Source: Sphingobacterium sp. UGAL515B_05
GTDB lineage: Bacteria > Bacteroidota > Bacteroidia > Sphingobacteriales > Sphingobacteriaceae
Length of the DNA stretch: 64,000 nt
Assembly: GCF_033097525.1 (NCBI RefSeq)
Contig: NZ_CP109907.1
Span: 3,720,001-3,784,000, forward strand
Direction of reading: 5' to 3'
Shown here: one piece after another, positions 25,930-35,193 of the stretch
Position numbering within the stretch: position 1 is the first letter of the stretch
Layout: each line of letters opens with the position of its first letter
Notes under the pieces: model-generated
Told to the model about the DNA's origin: nothing
The model's input: the letters and a program-made list of their open reading frames with translations, nothing else
The model's database searches: none
Position numbers and translations under genes: made by a program

Positions 25930-28900
25930 ATGAACAGAAATTATGTGTCTTCTTTCTTTTGTTTTCCCAAAGAAAGGAATAGGAAAGTGAAGTGGTTGTT
26001 AATGGCTTCCATGTTAATGGGCATTGGACGACTGTCTGCTCAGGAAAAAGTGATCCATGGAAAAATCATCAGTGATCAAGGAAAACCCATTATCGGGGCG
26101 TCGATCAAAGTGAAAGACAAAACCCTCAGTACTTCAACAAACGAGAAAGGCGAATTTGTACTCAAGCTCAATCCGGGAGAAGTCCTTATTGTATCCAATG
26201 TGGGTTATAATCAGGCAGAATATGTAATCGGTAATTCTTCGGAAATCAGTATTCCACTTGTTGCCGCAGAAATTGCCGTGGATGAAGTTGTGGTGGTAGG
26301 CTATGGTAAACAGAAGAAGGTCGATCTGACCTCTTCCATCGCTGTTGTGGACACCAAAGATCTGGTGAAAGTACCTGGTGGTACAATTGCTACGCTTCAG
26401 AGCGCCGTGCCTGGAGTGCAGGTAACCAATGGCGCTATCCGTATCCGTGGCGTTGGATCCATTAACGGAACCGACCCGCTCTATGTCGTGGATGGGATGA
26501 TCGGCGGAGCTATGCCGGATGAAAATAATATCGCCAGCATTCAGGTTTTAAAAGATGCCGCATCAAGTGCCATCTATGGTTCCCGTGGGGCTAATGGCGT
26601 TATTTTGGTCACCACAAAACGGGGTAAAGCCGGAGAGGTGAAGCTCGATTATAATGCCTTCGCCGGCATCAAAAATATTTCCCATAATATACCTCTGCTC
26701 AACGGGCAGCAACTGGCCGAATTGATTAATGAGGAAATGTACAATAAAGATCCCTCGCGCAAAGATTATCTGGCCGCGCTGTCTAAACCCTCCGACATCG
26801 GGCAGGGGTATAATATGATGGACGAATTGCTGCAGACGGGCAATTATCAACGGCATAATCTCTCGGTTTCCGGCGGATCTCAAAACGCCAATTTTCGGCT
26901 TAGCGGTATCTATGCGACAGACAAATCCATTATTATTCAAGATAAAAATAAGTATTATGGCGCCCAATTTATCTCTGATTTTACCAAAGGAAAACTCAAG
27001 ATAGGCGAAACCCTTTCCTTAGGTTACATCCGCCGCAACTGGAGCGACAAAAATATCATCGATGCGCAAAAGTGGTCCTCGACATTACCGCTCTACGATG
27101 CCAACAGCAGCACTGGTTTTGCCGGAGCTGGCAATGGAACGGATGTTCAGAGTGCATTGGCAAATGCCCACCTCAATAAAAACGTCAATGACAATTTTTC
27201 GGTAAACGGCAATGCCTGGGCTACTTATGAGATTATAAAAGGCCTGGTTTACAAATTTAATATGGGGATCGACCTTAACCGGGTGCGGAATGAGGGGTAT
27301 ATAGGTAACTACGCTGTCGGACAATATCAAAATCATAGTCCGGATGAACTCAATATTTCGAGCAGTCAAAATAACCGCTGGTTGTTTGAAAATACGCTGA
27401 CTTATGAAAATAATTTTGGCAAACATGCTATTTCGGCTTTGGCAGGTATTACTTCGGAAGAATCCCGTTATAATGCTGTCAATGCCGGTGCCCGCGGTTT
27501 GCCAAGTCCAGATGTTTTGATCCTTAATTCGGCTTCCTTGGCGAGTTCCCGTCTCGTGGGGTCAGGTGTGGGACAGTCTGCCATGTATTCCATGCTGGGC
27601 CGTGTCAACTATAATTATGATAACCGTTACCTATTGACATTTAACATGCGACGTGATGGATCGGCCAACTTTAGCAATCAATACCGCTATGGAAACTTTC
27701 CTTCGGTATCAGCGGGATGGCGGATCAGTCAGGAATCTTTCATGAAAGCATTTCCTGCGATCAGCGAATTGAAGATCCGTGGCAGTTATGGTCTTCTGGG
27801 TAATTCCGATATAGCGCAATATCAATATCAGCGGACGGTTAGTTTCGACCACGTCTGGTATTATTTGAACAATGTTATGGTTACGGGGGCTTTGCCGCAG
27901 ACTCCTTCCAATCCGAATGTAAAATGGGAAAGCCAGTATTCAACTGACCTTGGTCTCGATCTGGAACTGTTTGACCATAAATTGGCCCTGACGGTCGATT
28001 ATTATAACAAAAAGACTGAGGACATGTTGATCAATGTACCCATTTCGTTCACCGCAGGGTATGTCAACAACTTTCCTGTGCTGAATGCCGGCAGTATACG
28101 CAACCGGGGGTGGGATATCCTGGCTTCCTACAAAGATCAGGTCGGTAATTTTGGCTATCGTATCGGCGCCAATATTTCTTTTGTGAAAAACCGCGTGCTG
28201 AGTCTAGGCAACAATAATGAAATTTTATGGGGAAGTATCTCTCCTGGGGGTGAAAACGTCACAAGAACAGCAGTTGGTCGTTCGGTAGGGGAATTTTGGG
28301 GCTACACCACCAACGGTTTATATACCAGTCAGGCACAATTGGATGCCGATAAAGCTTTTGCACCCCACGCAGCATTGGGCGATATACGCTTCAATGACCG
28401 AAATGGCGACAAGGTCTTAAATGATCAGGATAAAGATTTTTTGGGAAGCCCAATACCTGATTTTAGCTACGGCTTCAATGCCGATGTAAACTACAGCAGT
28501 TCGATTGGCACATTTGATCTGTCGATGATGTGGCAGGGAAGCAAAGGAAACGATATCTACAACAATAGCCGCTACTGGGGCGAGGGAATGTACCACTACT
28601 ACAATAATTTTGCATCGACTCTGGATCGTTATCGTGCGGAGGAGCTTGTCTTTAAAAATCCGGTATCTGGTGAAACTACGGCTTATCCAAAAAATACAGC
28701 TACTACTATTCCACGCGCTGTACTTGGCGACCCGAATCAAAATTTAAGGGCATCCAACAGGTTTGTGGAGGATGGTTCTTATTTGCGGCTCAAAGTCGTC
28801 AACATTGGTTACAGTTTTTCAAGTCCTAGACTTGAACGTTGGAAGATCGACCGACTGCGGTTTTACGTAGGCGCAAAAAACCTACTGACCTTTACCAAGT

Positions 28901-29037
28901 ATTCAGGTTATGATCCTGAAGTGGGCTCGGGCGATACACGCTCCAATTTAAGCCGTGGAATTGACGGACAGACACCATGGGGGCTAAGCTTCCCGAATTC
29001 TAGGGAGTATTTTATGGGTATTCAATTCACATTTTAA
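25930..29037 (+). CDS. SusC/RagA family TonB-linked outer membrane transporter (fucosidase locus)
   Basis: The 1035-residue protein has an extended signal sequence with basic residues before the hydrophobic core (WLLMASMLMGIG, cleaved near LSAQ). A carboxypeptidase-D-like domain follows (about 42-118, HGKIISDQGKPIIGASIKVK), then the TonB-box-like DEVVVVGYG and the plug (IASIQVLKDAASSAIYGSRG), and a beta-barrel ending FTF. There is no STN domain. With the SusD encoded 16 bp downstream it forms an import complex; the following GH29 gene suggests fucosylated glycans as source. Two 21-bp-spaced repeats precede the gene. Confidence 0.94.
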   Translation: MNRNYVSSFFCFPKERNRKVKWLLMASMLMGIGRLSAQEKVIHGKIISDQGKPIIGASIKVKDKTLSTSTNEKGEFVLKLNPGEVLIVSNVGYNQAEYVIGNSSEISIPLVAAEIAVDEVVVVGYGKQKKVDLTSSIAVVDTKDLVKVPGGTIATLQSAVPGVQVTNGAIRIRGVGSINGTDPLYVVDGMIGGAMPDENNIASIQVLKDAASSAIYGSRGANGVILVTTKRGKAGEVKLDYNAFAGIKNISHNIPLLNGQQLAELINEEMYNKDPSRKDYLAALSKPSDIGQGYNMMDELLQTGNYQRHNLSVSGGSQNANFRLSGIYATDKSIIIQDKNKYYGAQFISDFTKGKLKIGETLSLGYIRRNWSDKNIIDAQKWSSTLPLYDANSSTGFAGAGNGTDVQSALANAHLNKNVNDNFSVNGNAWATYEIIKGLVYKFNMGIDLNRVRNEGYIGNYAVGQYQNHSPDELNISSSQNNRWLFENTLTYENNFGKHAISALAGITSEESRYNAVNAGARGLPSPDVLILNSASLASSRLVGSGVGQSAMYSMLGRVNYNYDNRYLLTFNMRRDGSANFSNQYRYGNFPSVSAGWRISQESFMKAFPAISELKIRGSYGLLGNSDIAQYQYQRTVSFDHVWYYLNNVMVTGALPQTPSNPNVKWESQYSTDLGLDLELFDHKLALTVDYYNKKTEDMLINVPISFTAGYVNNFPVLNAGSIRNRGWDILASYKDQVGNFGYRIGANISFVKNRVLSLGNNNEILWGSISPGGENVTRTAVGRSVGEFWGYTTNGLYTSQAQLDADKAFAPHAALGDIRFNDRNGDKVLNDQDKDFLGSPIPDFSYGFNADVNYSSSIGTFDLSMMWQGSKGNDIYNNSRYWGEGMYHYYNNFASTLDRYRAEELVFKNPVSGETTAYPKNTATTIPRAVLGDPNQNLRASNRFVEDGSYLRLKVVNIGYSFSSPRLERWKIDRLRFYVGAKNLLTFTKYSGYDPEVGSGDTRSNLSRGIDGQTPWGLSFPNSREYFMGIQFTF

Positions 29038-29053
29038 TTTTCATTTCGATACC

Positions 29054-30658
29054 ATGAACAGACACTATATAAAAATGGCTGCTGCTGCTTTGTTGATACA
29101 GTTCTCGGGCTGTAAGCCAAATCTAGATCTCTCCAATCCGCAGGAATTGTCGACAGATACCTATTATAAAACAGCAGATCAATTGGAAAATTCGGTCATA
29201 CCTGCCTATCAGGCACTGATCGGCCGTACACAGGGCGGATATGCTCGTAGTTTGTATTTCGAGCTCTTGGCACCCGGGGACGATTACAACCATACTTTTA
29301 AATGGGAACCCATGTATCAGGACACGTACAATACCCCTGCGAGCGATGGGATGGCAGCTCAGACCTGGAGAGATTTTTGGAACGGGGTGTTTGCGGCTAA
29401 TTTAGCCATCGATCGGATTCAGAAGTTTGAAGGCGAAATAGATCAAAATAGAAAGAATCGGTTATTGGGGGAAGCGTATTTTTTGAGAGCACTGAACTAT
29501 TTGCACCTGAGCATGTTGTTTGGCGAAACCATTCCGCTGATCAATAAACCTGTCGAGACCAACGAAGATTACTATCCCGGCAATGCACAGGCGGGGGCCG
29601 TATATGCCCTAATCGTGGATGACTTTAAGAGAGCATCGGAATTGTTGCCAACGCGGGCAGCACTCTATGCCGACAGTAAAATGATCGGTCGGGCAACCAA
29701 AGGTGCAGCACAGGCTTACTTGGCTAAAACCTACCTGTATAAACCTATCTTGGCGAAGGGACAGGCTGCAGATTTTGCAAATGCCGAGATCCAGTTGAAA
29801 AGCGTTATTGATAGCAAGGAGTATCAATTGATGTCTTCCTATAGGGACAATTTTTTGGAGTCGAAGGAGAATAACCAGGAATCTGTATTTGAGATACAGC
29901 TGTATAATGGGCCTGGCTGGCTTGGGGACGATATATCGAGTTCGTGGCGATGGCAGGAGATCGGCATGTTCGATGGTACCGGTGGTGCCTGGTGGAACTT
30001 GGCGCCCAATAAAATGGCACATGATGAATTTGAAGAAGGAGATCCCCGGAAATATATGACGCTTTGGTGCGAGAATGGTGCAAAGTTTACGCAGCTGGAC
30101 GGTAAGGTCACGACCTATACGGACTGGATGAAAAACCTGGCGACCAATAAAGATTTCTTTGGTACCCGGAAATATTGTCCGGATGTTCAGATCGCTGACT
30201 TTGATAATGGCAACAATGATCGTATTTTTCGCTATAGCGATGTGCTGCTGCTTTATGCGGAATGTCTCAATGAACGTGGCGATATCGCCGGAGCGAAACA
30301 ATACATCAACCTGGTGCGTAAGCGCGCCAATAATATCGTTCCGGATGAGCAGCCGCATCTCTGGTATCAAAAATCCAACGGGACAATTCCCGACGTAGAT
30401 GGACTGATTGCAAAAGGTTTGGTAAAAAACGGTGTTGCGTTGAATACTATAAAAAGTATTATCGTGCATGAACGATTTGTCGAATTTTTGGGAGAATATC
30501 AGCGGTATTTTGACCTTTTGCGCTGGGGCATGGCTGACCCTACCTGGCTTGAGCCTTTAAAGAAAGCGGGCTGGTCGGCAAAAGCCATGTATTACCCCTT
30601 CCCACAGGCCGAACTGGACAACAACAAAAATTTGAAAGGGAACGACATGAACAATTGA
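29054..30658 (+). CDS. SusD/RagB family glycan-binding lipoprotein (fucosidase locus)
   Basis: A lipoprotein signal ends at Cys20 (QFSGC). The 534-residue protein carries the SusD hallmarks: GEAYFLRALNYLHLSMLFGE in the N-terminal TPR part, IFRYSDVLLLYAECLNERGD, and a C-terminal HERFVEFLGEYQRYFDLLRW segment. It follows SusC by 16 bp and is followed by a terminator, so SusC and SusD form a two-gene operon and the fucosidase is a separate unit. It would bind the imported glycan at the cell surface. Confidence 0.93.
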   Translation: MNRHYIKMAAAALLIQFSGCKPNLDLSNPQELSTDTYYKTADQLENSVIPAYQALIGRTQGGYARSLYFELLAPGDDYNHTFKWEPMYQDTYNTPASDGMAAQTWRDFWNGVFAANLAIDRIQKFEGEIDQNRKNRLLGEAYFLRALNYLHLSMLFGETIPLINKPVETNEDYYPGNAQAGAVYALIVDDFKRASELLPTRAALYADSKMIGRATKGAAQAYLAKTYLYKPILAKGQAADFANAEIQLKSVIDSKEYQLMSSYRDNFLESKENNQESVFEIQLYNGPGWLGDDISSSWRWQEIGMFDGTGGAWWNLAPNKMAHDEFEEGDPRKYMTLWCENGAKFTQLDGKVTTYTDWMKNLATNKDFFGTRKYCPDVQIADFDNGNNDRIFRYSDVLLLYAECLNERGDIAGAKQYINLVRKRANNIVPDEQPHLWYQKSNGTIPDVDGLIAKGLVKNGVALNTIKSIIVHERFVEFLGEYQRYFDLLRWGMADPTWLEPLKKAGWSAKAMYYPFPQAELDNNKNLKGNDMNN

Positions 30659-30705
30659 TCTGGGAAAATAGATGTTTTTATGTATTCATAGTTAGTGTTA
30701 GGTGG

Positions 30706-30734
30706 AGGTGTCCTTTTTAGGGCACCTTTTTTTT
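30706..30734 (+). terminator. Terminator after SusC/SusD
   Basis: An 8-bp stem AGGTGTCC (30706-30713) with GGGCACCT (30720-30727), containing one G-T pair, a 6-base loop, and an 8-base T run. It lies 47 bp after the SusD stop. Confidence 0.85.
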
Positions 30735-30794
30735 GTTCCACTGAACAAAAAGAATCCTGTGTCGATATTGTACTAGTATTGATCGATTATGTAG

Positions 30795-30825
30795 TTTCTT
30801 TCCTGATCCAATACAGGTATTTTTG
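30795..30825 (+). promoter_or_regulatory. Promoter of the alpha-L-fucosidase gene
   Basis: TATTTTTG at 30818-30825 matches TAnnTTTG, and TTTC at 30795-30798 stands in for the -33 TTTG, with 19 bp between. The start site would be near 30832, about 80 nt before the ATG. Confidence 0.45.
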
Positions 30826-30910
30826 GTATTCAAGTAGATAACAAATTATAAACCGGATGCCTTTGTCGTGCAATTTGTGTCGAGGCATTCTGATCGAAGA
30901 TCATTGAATA

Positions 30911-32545
30911 ATGGACAGAAGAACAGCAATTAAATTTCTCGGTGCAACTATTCCGACGCTTTTCCTTGGCAAATTTAGCGCTGCACACACCTATTTGGGA
31001 AAAGTACCTTTTCATCCCGACTGGCGTTCACTAGAAAATTATCAGGTGCCTGAGTGGTTCAGGGATGCCAAATTTGGTATCTGGGCGCACTGGGGCCCGC
31101 AGTGTCAGCCCGAGCGCGGCGATTGGTATGCGCGGGGTATGTATCAGGAGGGATCCGATCAGTATAATTATCACGTCGAAAAATATGGACACCCTTCGGT
31201 GTTTGGTTTTAAAGATGTTATCCATCAGTGGAAAGCCGAAAATTGGAATCCGGAAGAGCTGATGGACCTCTATAAAAATGCCGGTGCCCAGTATTTCATG
31301 GCCCTAGCCAATCATCATGATAATTTGGATCTTTACCGCAGTAGCCACCATCAATGGAATAGCGTCAATGTTGGCCCCAAAAAAGATATTGTAGGCGGCT
31401 GGGAGCGTGCTGCCAAAAAACGAGGACTCAAATTTGGTGTGAGCGTTCACGCAGCCCATGCCTGGACCTGGTATGAGACAGCGCAACGAAGTGATAAAGC
31501 CGGTAAGTTTGCCGGTGTACCCTATGATGGGAAACTAACGAAAAAGGATGGCGCAGGAAAATGGTGGGCAGATTACGATCCTCAGGAGCTCTACGCTCAG
31601 GATCATGAGCCTAGTTTAGATAGCAAAGACGACAACACGGTTCATCGGCAGTGGCATTGGGATGTAAATTCAGGGGTAAGTGTGCCAACAAAGGCCTATT
31701 GCGAAAACTTTAAGGCCCGGACCCTGGAACTGATGGATAACTACAAGCCCGACATGGTTTACTTCGACGATACGGTACTGCCGCTTTATCCAATCAGCAA
31801 TGTTGGACTGGAGATCGCGGCCGACTTTTATAATAAAAGTATGCAGGCAAACAAAGGCAAGGTTGATGTGGTCATCAATGGGAAAATCCTGAATGAACAG
31901 CAACGGAAATGCCTGGTATGGGATATCGAACGGGGACAGAGCAACACCATTGAACCGCAGCCCTGGCAGACCTGTACCTGTATCGGTTCTTGGCACTATG
32001 ATCGCCGAATTTATGAAAATAATCACTATAAATCGGCTAAAACCGTAATTCATATGCTGATTGATGTCGTTAGTAAAAACGGCAACTTATTGTTAAGTGT
32101 ACCATTACGCGGTGACGGTTCCATCGACGACCGTGCAAGGGAGGTCGTAACGGGAATAGGAGGCTGGATGGCAGTTCACAGTGAAGCAATCATAGGAACA
32201 AGACCATGGCATATTTTTGGTGAGGGGCCTGCACAGGAGGAAGCTCCTTCACTGCATGTGCAGGGCTTTAATGAAGGGAAGGGAAAAGCTTTTACCGGCG
32301 ATGATGTGCGCTTCACGACAAAAGGAAATGTCATGTATGCTTTTATAATGGGAACGTTGACCAAAAAGCAGCTCCGAATAAAGTCATTGGGTCGTTTAGC
32401 CCCCAATTCGAGAAAAGTTGGTCAGGTACAGTTACTCGGAACTAACGATCGTATAGCGTTTCAACAACTCGATAATGATCTAGTGGTCTCCATACCCGAT
32501 AGTTTTGTTCAAAACAGTATCGCAACGGTACTAAAAATTTCCTAA
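30911..32545 (+). CDS. Glycoside hydrolase family 29 alpha-L-fucosidase
   Basis: GH29 enzymes cleave terminal alpha-L-fucose with retention. Family features seen are WFRDAKFGIWAHWGPQ near the start, YFMALANHHDNLDLY, KFGVSVHAAHAW, the nucleophile region MVYFDDTVLP (likely D286) and NGNLLLSVPLRGDG. Length (544) suits a bacterial GH29 catalytic domain plus a short C-terminal beta domain. The N-terminus MDRRTAIKFLG is a twin-arginine-like signal, suggesting export of a folded enzyme. It has its own promoter and lies downstream of a SusC/SusD pair with a terminator between. Linkage specificity is unknown. Confidence 0.92.
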   Translation: MDRRTAIKFLGATIPTLFLGKFSAAHTYLGKVPFHPDWRSLENYQVPEWFRDAKFGIWAHWGPQCQPERGDWYARGMYQEGSDQYNYHVEKYGHPSVFGFKDVIHQWKAENWNPEELMDLYKNAGAQYFMALANHHDNLDLYRSSHHQWNSVNVGPKKDIVGGWERAAKKRGLKFGVSVHAAHAWTWYETAQRSDKAGKFAGVPYDGKLTKKDGAGKWWADYDPQELYAQDHEPSLDSKDDNTVHRQWHWDVNSGVSVPTKAYCENFKARTLELMDNYKPDMVYFDDTVLPLYPISNVGLEIAADFYNKSMQANKGKVDVVINGKILNEQQRKCLVWDIERGQSNTIEPQPWQTCTCIGSWHYDRRIYENNHYKSAKTVIHMLIDVVSKNGNLLLSVPLRGDGSIDDRAREVVTGIGGWMAVHSEAIIGTRPWHIFGEGPAQEEAPSLHVQGFNEGKGKAFTGDDVRFTTKGNVMYAFIMGTLTKKQLRIKSLGRLAPNSRKVGQVQLLGTNDRIAFQQLDNDLVVSIPDSFVQNSIATVLKIS

Positions 32546-32565
32546 TGACTTTATCTTTTCTTGTG

Positions 32566-34254
32566 CTAGAGCATGTGTTCGACTGTGGATAAAAAGGCTA
32601 GGATGGTATCTCTTGGGATCGCCAGGCAAGCTGTATGACTAAATCGGGCTATATTGAGCCCGATAAAGTTACCTTTGCTATCGACTACCGGACTTCCACA
32701 TTCGTCGGCATGAATGCGTGAGTCATGAAGAAATACACGTAAAAAATTATCCCTGCGAACTGATTTTCCTTTTGGAATATTGTTTGCAGGGTGAGGATTT
32801 TCCCTGACGGACCAATTAGAAAGAATTACATTTGTGTATAGATCTGCGGCTCCACGTCGGTATTGAACCTGCAGTGTATCGCCGGCAGAAAATTGCTGCA
32901 TGGCCGCATTTATTTTGATGGCGCTTGACACGTCGCGATTATTTAGTGTAAGCATACGGTCGCCGACACGAAGTCCAGCGCGGGCTGCGGCACCCGTGCT
33001 ATCTACTTTGGTTAAGGTCGGAAGGCCTTCTATTTCCTGCATTTGTGCATCGAAAGTTCCGGGAACAGGTAAACGTGGGAAGGTTTGGGATGACATGCCC
33101 AGTACACCGAATTTACGCTGATCGGCTCCAAGAAGCGACCACAGGTTTAAACCAACAAAAGAATCAGAAATACTTTGCCGGGCTACCTTCGATACATTGA
33201 CTGACGGAAATTGATGATCACTAATGAGTGCTACCAAGTCGCTTTTTTCGTCTCTGAGCAGAATTCTTAATACATGAATCCTGTTACCTATTTTGACGAT
33301 TGGTGCTTCGCCAATAAGACTACTTTTGGATAAGATGACCTGTTTATTGTTTCCCAAATTAAATGCTGTACCTAATAGCAGTATGCTGTCGCCATCTAAT
33401 GTACTGCTGATCTGGATGGGCTGAAAATTTGTTTTCGGATGTTTCGCAGGTTTTTTGATCCCCAATTGAATTAGTTTTTTTTGCTGAGGATCTTTACCGA
33501 TTGAATCGGTTGAGACAGGATAACTGCTGATAGCAACTGGATTGGTCAGCGACTGCCAATAACTCCGGTAACTGTTTATAGGAACCTCAAAATTGATACC
33601 TTCAGCACCATCTATACGGCTGTGAAGACCGATTACACGGCCCAGGGCATCAAATAATGGACCTCCGGAATCACCGGGTTCCATTATGCTGCTGCTTTGA
33701 ATAAACCCAAAGTTATCCAATTTCTTTAGAATGCGTCCCGTCCGTAGAAAAGGAATGTTGAAAGGTAATGTTTCTGGATACGATAGCCCAAAGCAAAGCT
33801 GGTTTTCAGTGATGGATGATGACCAGCCCATTTCAGCATAAGGCCAGGGGCCCTGGCCTTGCATTTTCATCATGGCAATATCGGGCAAGTTACTTTGTTG
33901 ATCAACGACCAGCCTTCCGAGAGCCTTGGCAACTCCTTGCTTGCCATCGGCAAAGATAACACGATAGAAATTGCCGGGCCTTGTAGCATGTGCCACAGTA
34001 AGAATTGTTCCGTCCGAATGGACAATTACCCCACTAAAGGGAGCACTGTTTTGCTGTCCGCTCAAACTGTCAATGCCAAACATCTTTATGGAAGCCGTCT
34101 GAACCCGTTCAATGACAGATCTCGGTATCTCATGAACTGCTGACCGCCCCGTCTGCGCAAAGCAGTAGGTGGAGCAGGTAATTACGTATAATATTGTCTT
34201 AATAAGATATTGGAGAAATGTGCTTATAGCGAATTTTTTGGAACGAGGTATCAT
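32566..34254 (-). CDS. Secreted trypsin-like serine protease with degenerate second protease domain and PDZ
   Basis: After a hydrophobic signal (about 16-33) comes an S1C-type protease domain with triad H89 (ILTVAHA), D125 (LPDIAMMKM) and S196 (EPGDSGGPLF). A second, similar domain begins near 285. There ILSKSSL replaces the His motif (H to S312), D339 remains (KSDLVALI), and the last part reads HADECGSPVVD, with Cys519 at the serine position. A PDZ domain (about 400-480, AARAGLRVGDRMLTLNNRDV) sits inside this second domain. The first domain should be active in the envelope; the second is probably non-proteolytic and structural. Its stop is 20 bp from the convergent fucosidase stop. It has its own promoter. 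Confidence 0.85.
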   Translation of the reverse strand: MIPRSKKFAISTFLQYLIKTILYVITCSTYCFAQTGRSAVHEIPRSVIERVQTASIKMFGIDSLSGQQNSAPFSGVIVHSDGTILTVAHATRPGNFYRVIFADGKQGVAKALGRLVVDQQSNLPDIAMMKMQGQGPWPYAEMGWSSSITENQLCFGLSYPETLPFNIPFLRTGRILKKLDNFGFIQSSSIMEPGDSGGPLFDALGRVIGLHSRIDGAEGINFEVPINSYRSYWQSLTNPVAISSYPVSTDSIGKDPQQKKLIQLGIKKPAKHPKTNFQPIQISSTLDGDSILLLGTAFNLGNNKQVILSKSSLIGEAPIVKIGNRIHVLRILLRDEKSDLVALISDHQFPSVNVSKVARQSISDSFVGLNLWSLLGADQRKFGVLGMSSQTFPRLPVPGTFDAQMQEIEGLPTLTKVDSTGAAARAGLRVGDRMLTLNNRDVSSAIKINAAMQQFSAGDTLQVQYRRGAADLYTNVILSNWSVRENPHPANNIPKGKSVRRDNFLRVFLHDSRIHADECGSPVVDSKGNFIGLNIARFSHTACLAIPRDTILAFLSTVEHML

Positions 34255-34307
34255 ATTGCAAATAGGTTGATTTATCGGATTAGGTTTGGTTTTTCAACAT
34301 CACGGTT

Positions 34308-34339
34308 CAAAGGTAGCTTAATTGTGATTAAAGAAACAA
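34308..34339 (-). promoter_or_regulatory. Promoter of the serine protease gene
   Basis: On the minus strand the -7 element is TACCTTTG (34308-34315), an exact consensus match. TTG (34337-34339) forms the -33 element at 21-bp spacing. The start site would be near 34302, giving a leader of about 45 nt. Confidence 0.55.
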
Positions 34340-34539
34340 GGGTAAGTGGTTAGTTCTGAATATATTATTGAGTTTTCGTTATTTTTACGACGCTTTGCCG
34401 AAAAATTTATGGTATAGGAGCGAAAATTGTGAAAAAATAGTAGGAAGAATTTAGGGATAGGCCAATCATAGGAAGTATCCATTCTTTTTAGTTATCTTTA
34501 TCCACGAAAAGATTAACCGCTAGCTAAACGAATCTACCC

Positions 34540-35127
34540 ATGAAGTATACGAGCGAGAAAGAGCTGCTTGAAGATTTCCTAAATGGGGAGGAGCGCGCTT
34601 GCGCTTATGTATATAACCGTTATTTCAGTCGTATTTGTTTATATGCATCGAGCTTTGTAGAGGAAAGCAAAGAAGCGGAAGACATTGCCGAGGAGGGATT
34701 TATACGGTTATGGCAGAGCAAACGAAGTTTTGAAAGTTTATCCCATCTGAAAGCGGCACTCTATCAGGCCACCCGCCATGTAGGGCTCAATAAGCAGACT
34801 GCCCGACAGCGAAGGATAAATCGGGTCGATAGCTATGTGGAGCAGCAGGAACAGGATCAAAAATCCCATTTGCATGAGCTTGTCTATGCCGAAACAATGG
34901 CCGAACTCTACGATGCCATTCAACAACTTCCACCCAAAGCACGGGAAATAATACAGCTGAGCTACCTCGAAGGCAACAGTAATCAGGAGATTGCTGATCT
35001 ACTGCAGATTAATATTCAGACGGTAAAAAACCAAAAATTACGTGCCCTGGGTCTGCTGCGGCAGCATTTGAGACGAGATTCCTTTAATTACCTATTGTCA
35101 TTAATCGTTCTTTTTGGGAAAATTTAA
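34540..35127 (+). CDS. ECF RNA polymerase sigma factor
   Basis: A 195-residue ECF sigma factor with region 2 (VYNRYFSRICLYASSFV, AEDIAEEGFIRLWQS) and region 4 (LPPKAREIIQLSYLEGNSN, then EIADLLQINIQTVKNQKLRAL). There is no region 1 or 3. It is followed by a FecR anti-sigma gene and an STN-bearing SusC, the standard Bacteroidota cell-surface-signalling arrangement in which substrate binding to the transporter frees the sigma factor to transcribe the transport operon. A near-consensus TATCTTTA lies at 34493-34500, 40 bp upstream. Confidence 0.93.
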   Translation: MKYTSEKELLEDFLNGEERACAYVYNRYFSRICLYASSFVEESKEAEDIAEEGFIRLWQSKRSFESLSHLKAALYQATRHVGLNKQTARQRRINRVDSYVEQQEQDQKSHLHELVYAETMAELYDAIQQLPPKAREIIQLSYLEGNSNQEIADLLQINIQTVKNQKLRALGLLRQHLRRDSFNYLLSLIVLFGKI

Positions 35128-35193
35128 TTTTTTTTTAATTGTTTTTGGTACTTTTTTCAATCGGTGTGGTATCTATAGATGAAATAGCTCAAA

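Noticed and set aside
29609..30469. Long minus-strand ORF (286 codons) inside the SusD gene
   Set aside because: It lies fully antisense to a well-supported SusD gene and its translation is rich in Ile, His and Arg with no domain pattern, as expected for a shadow frame.
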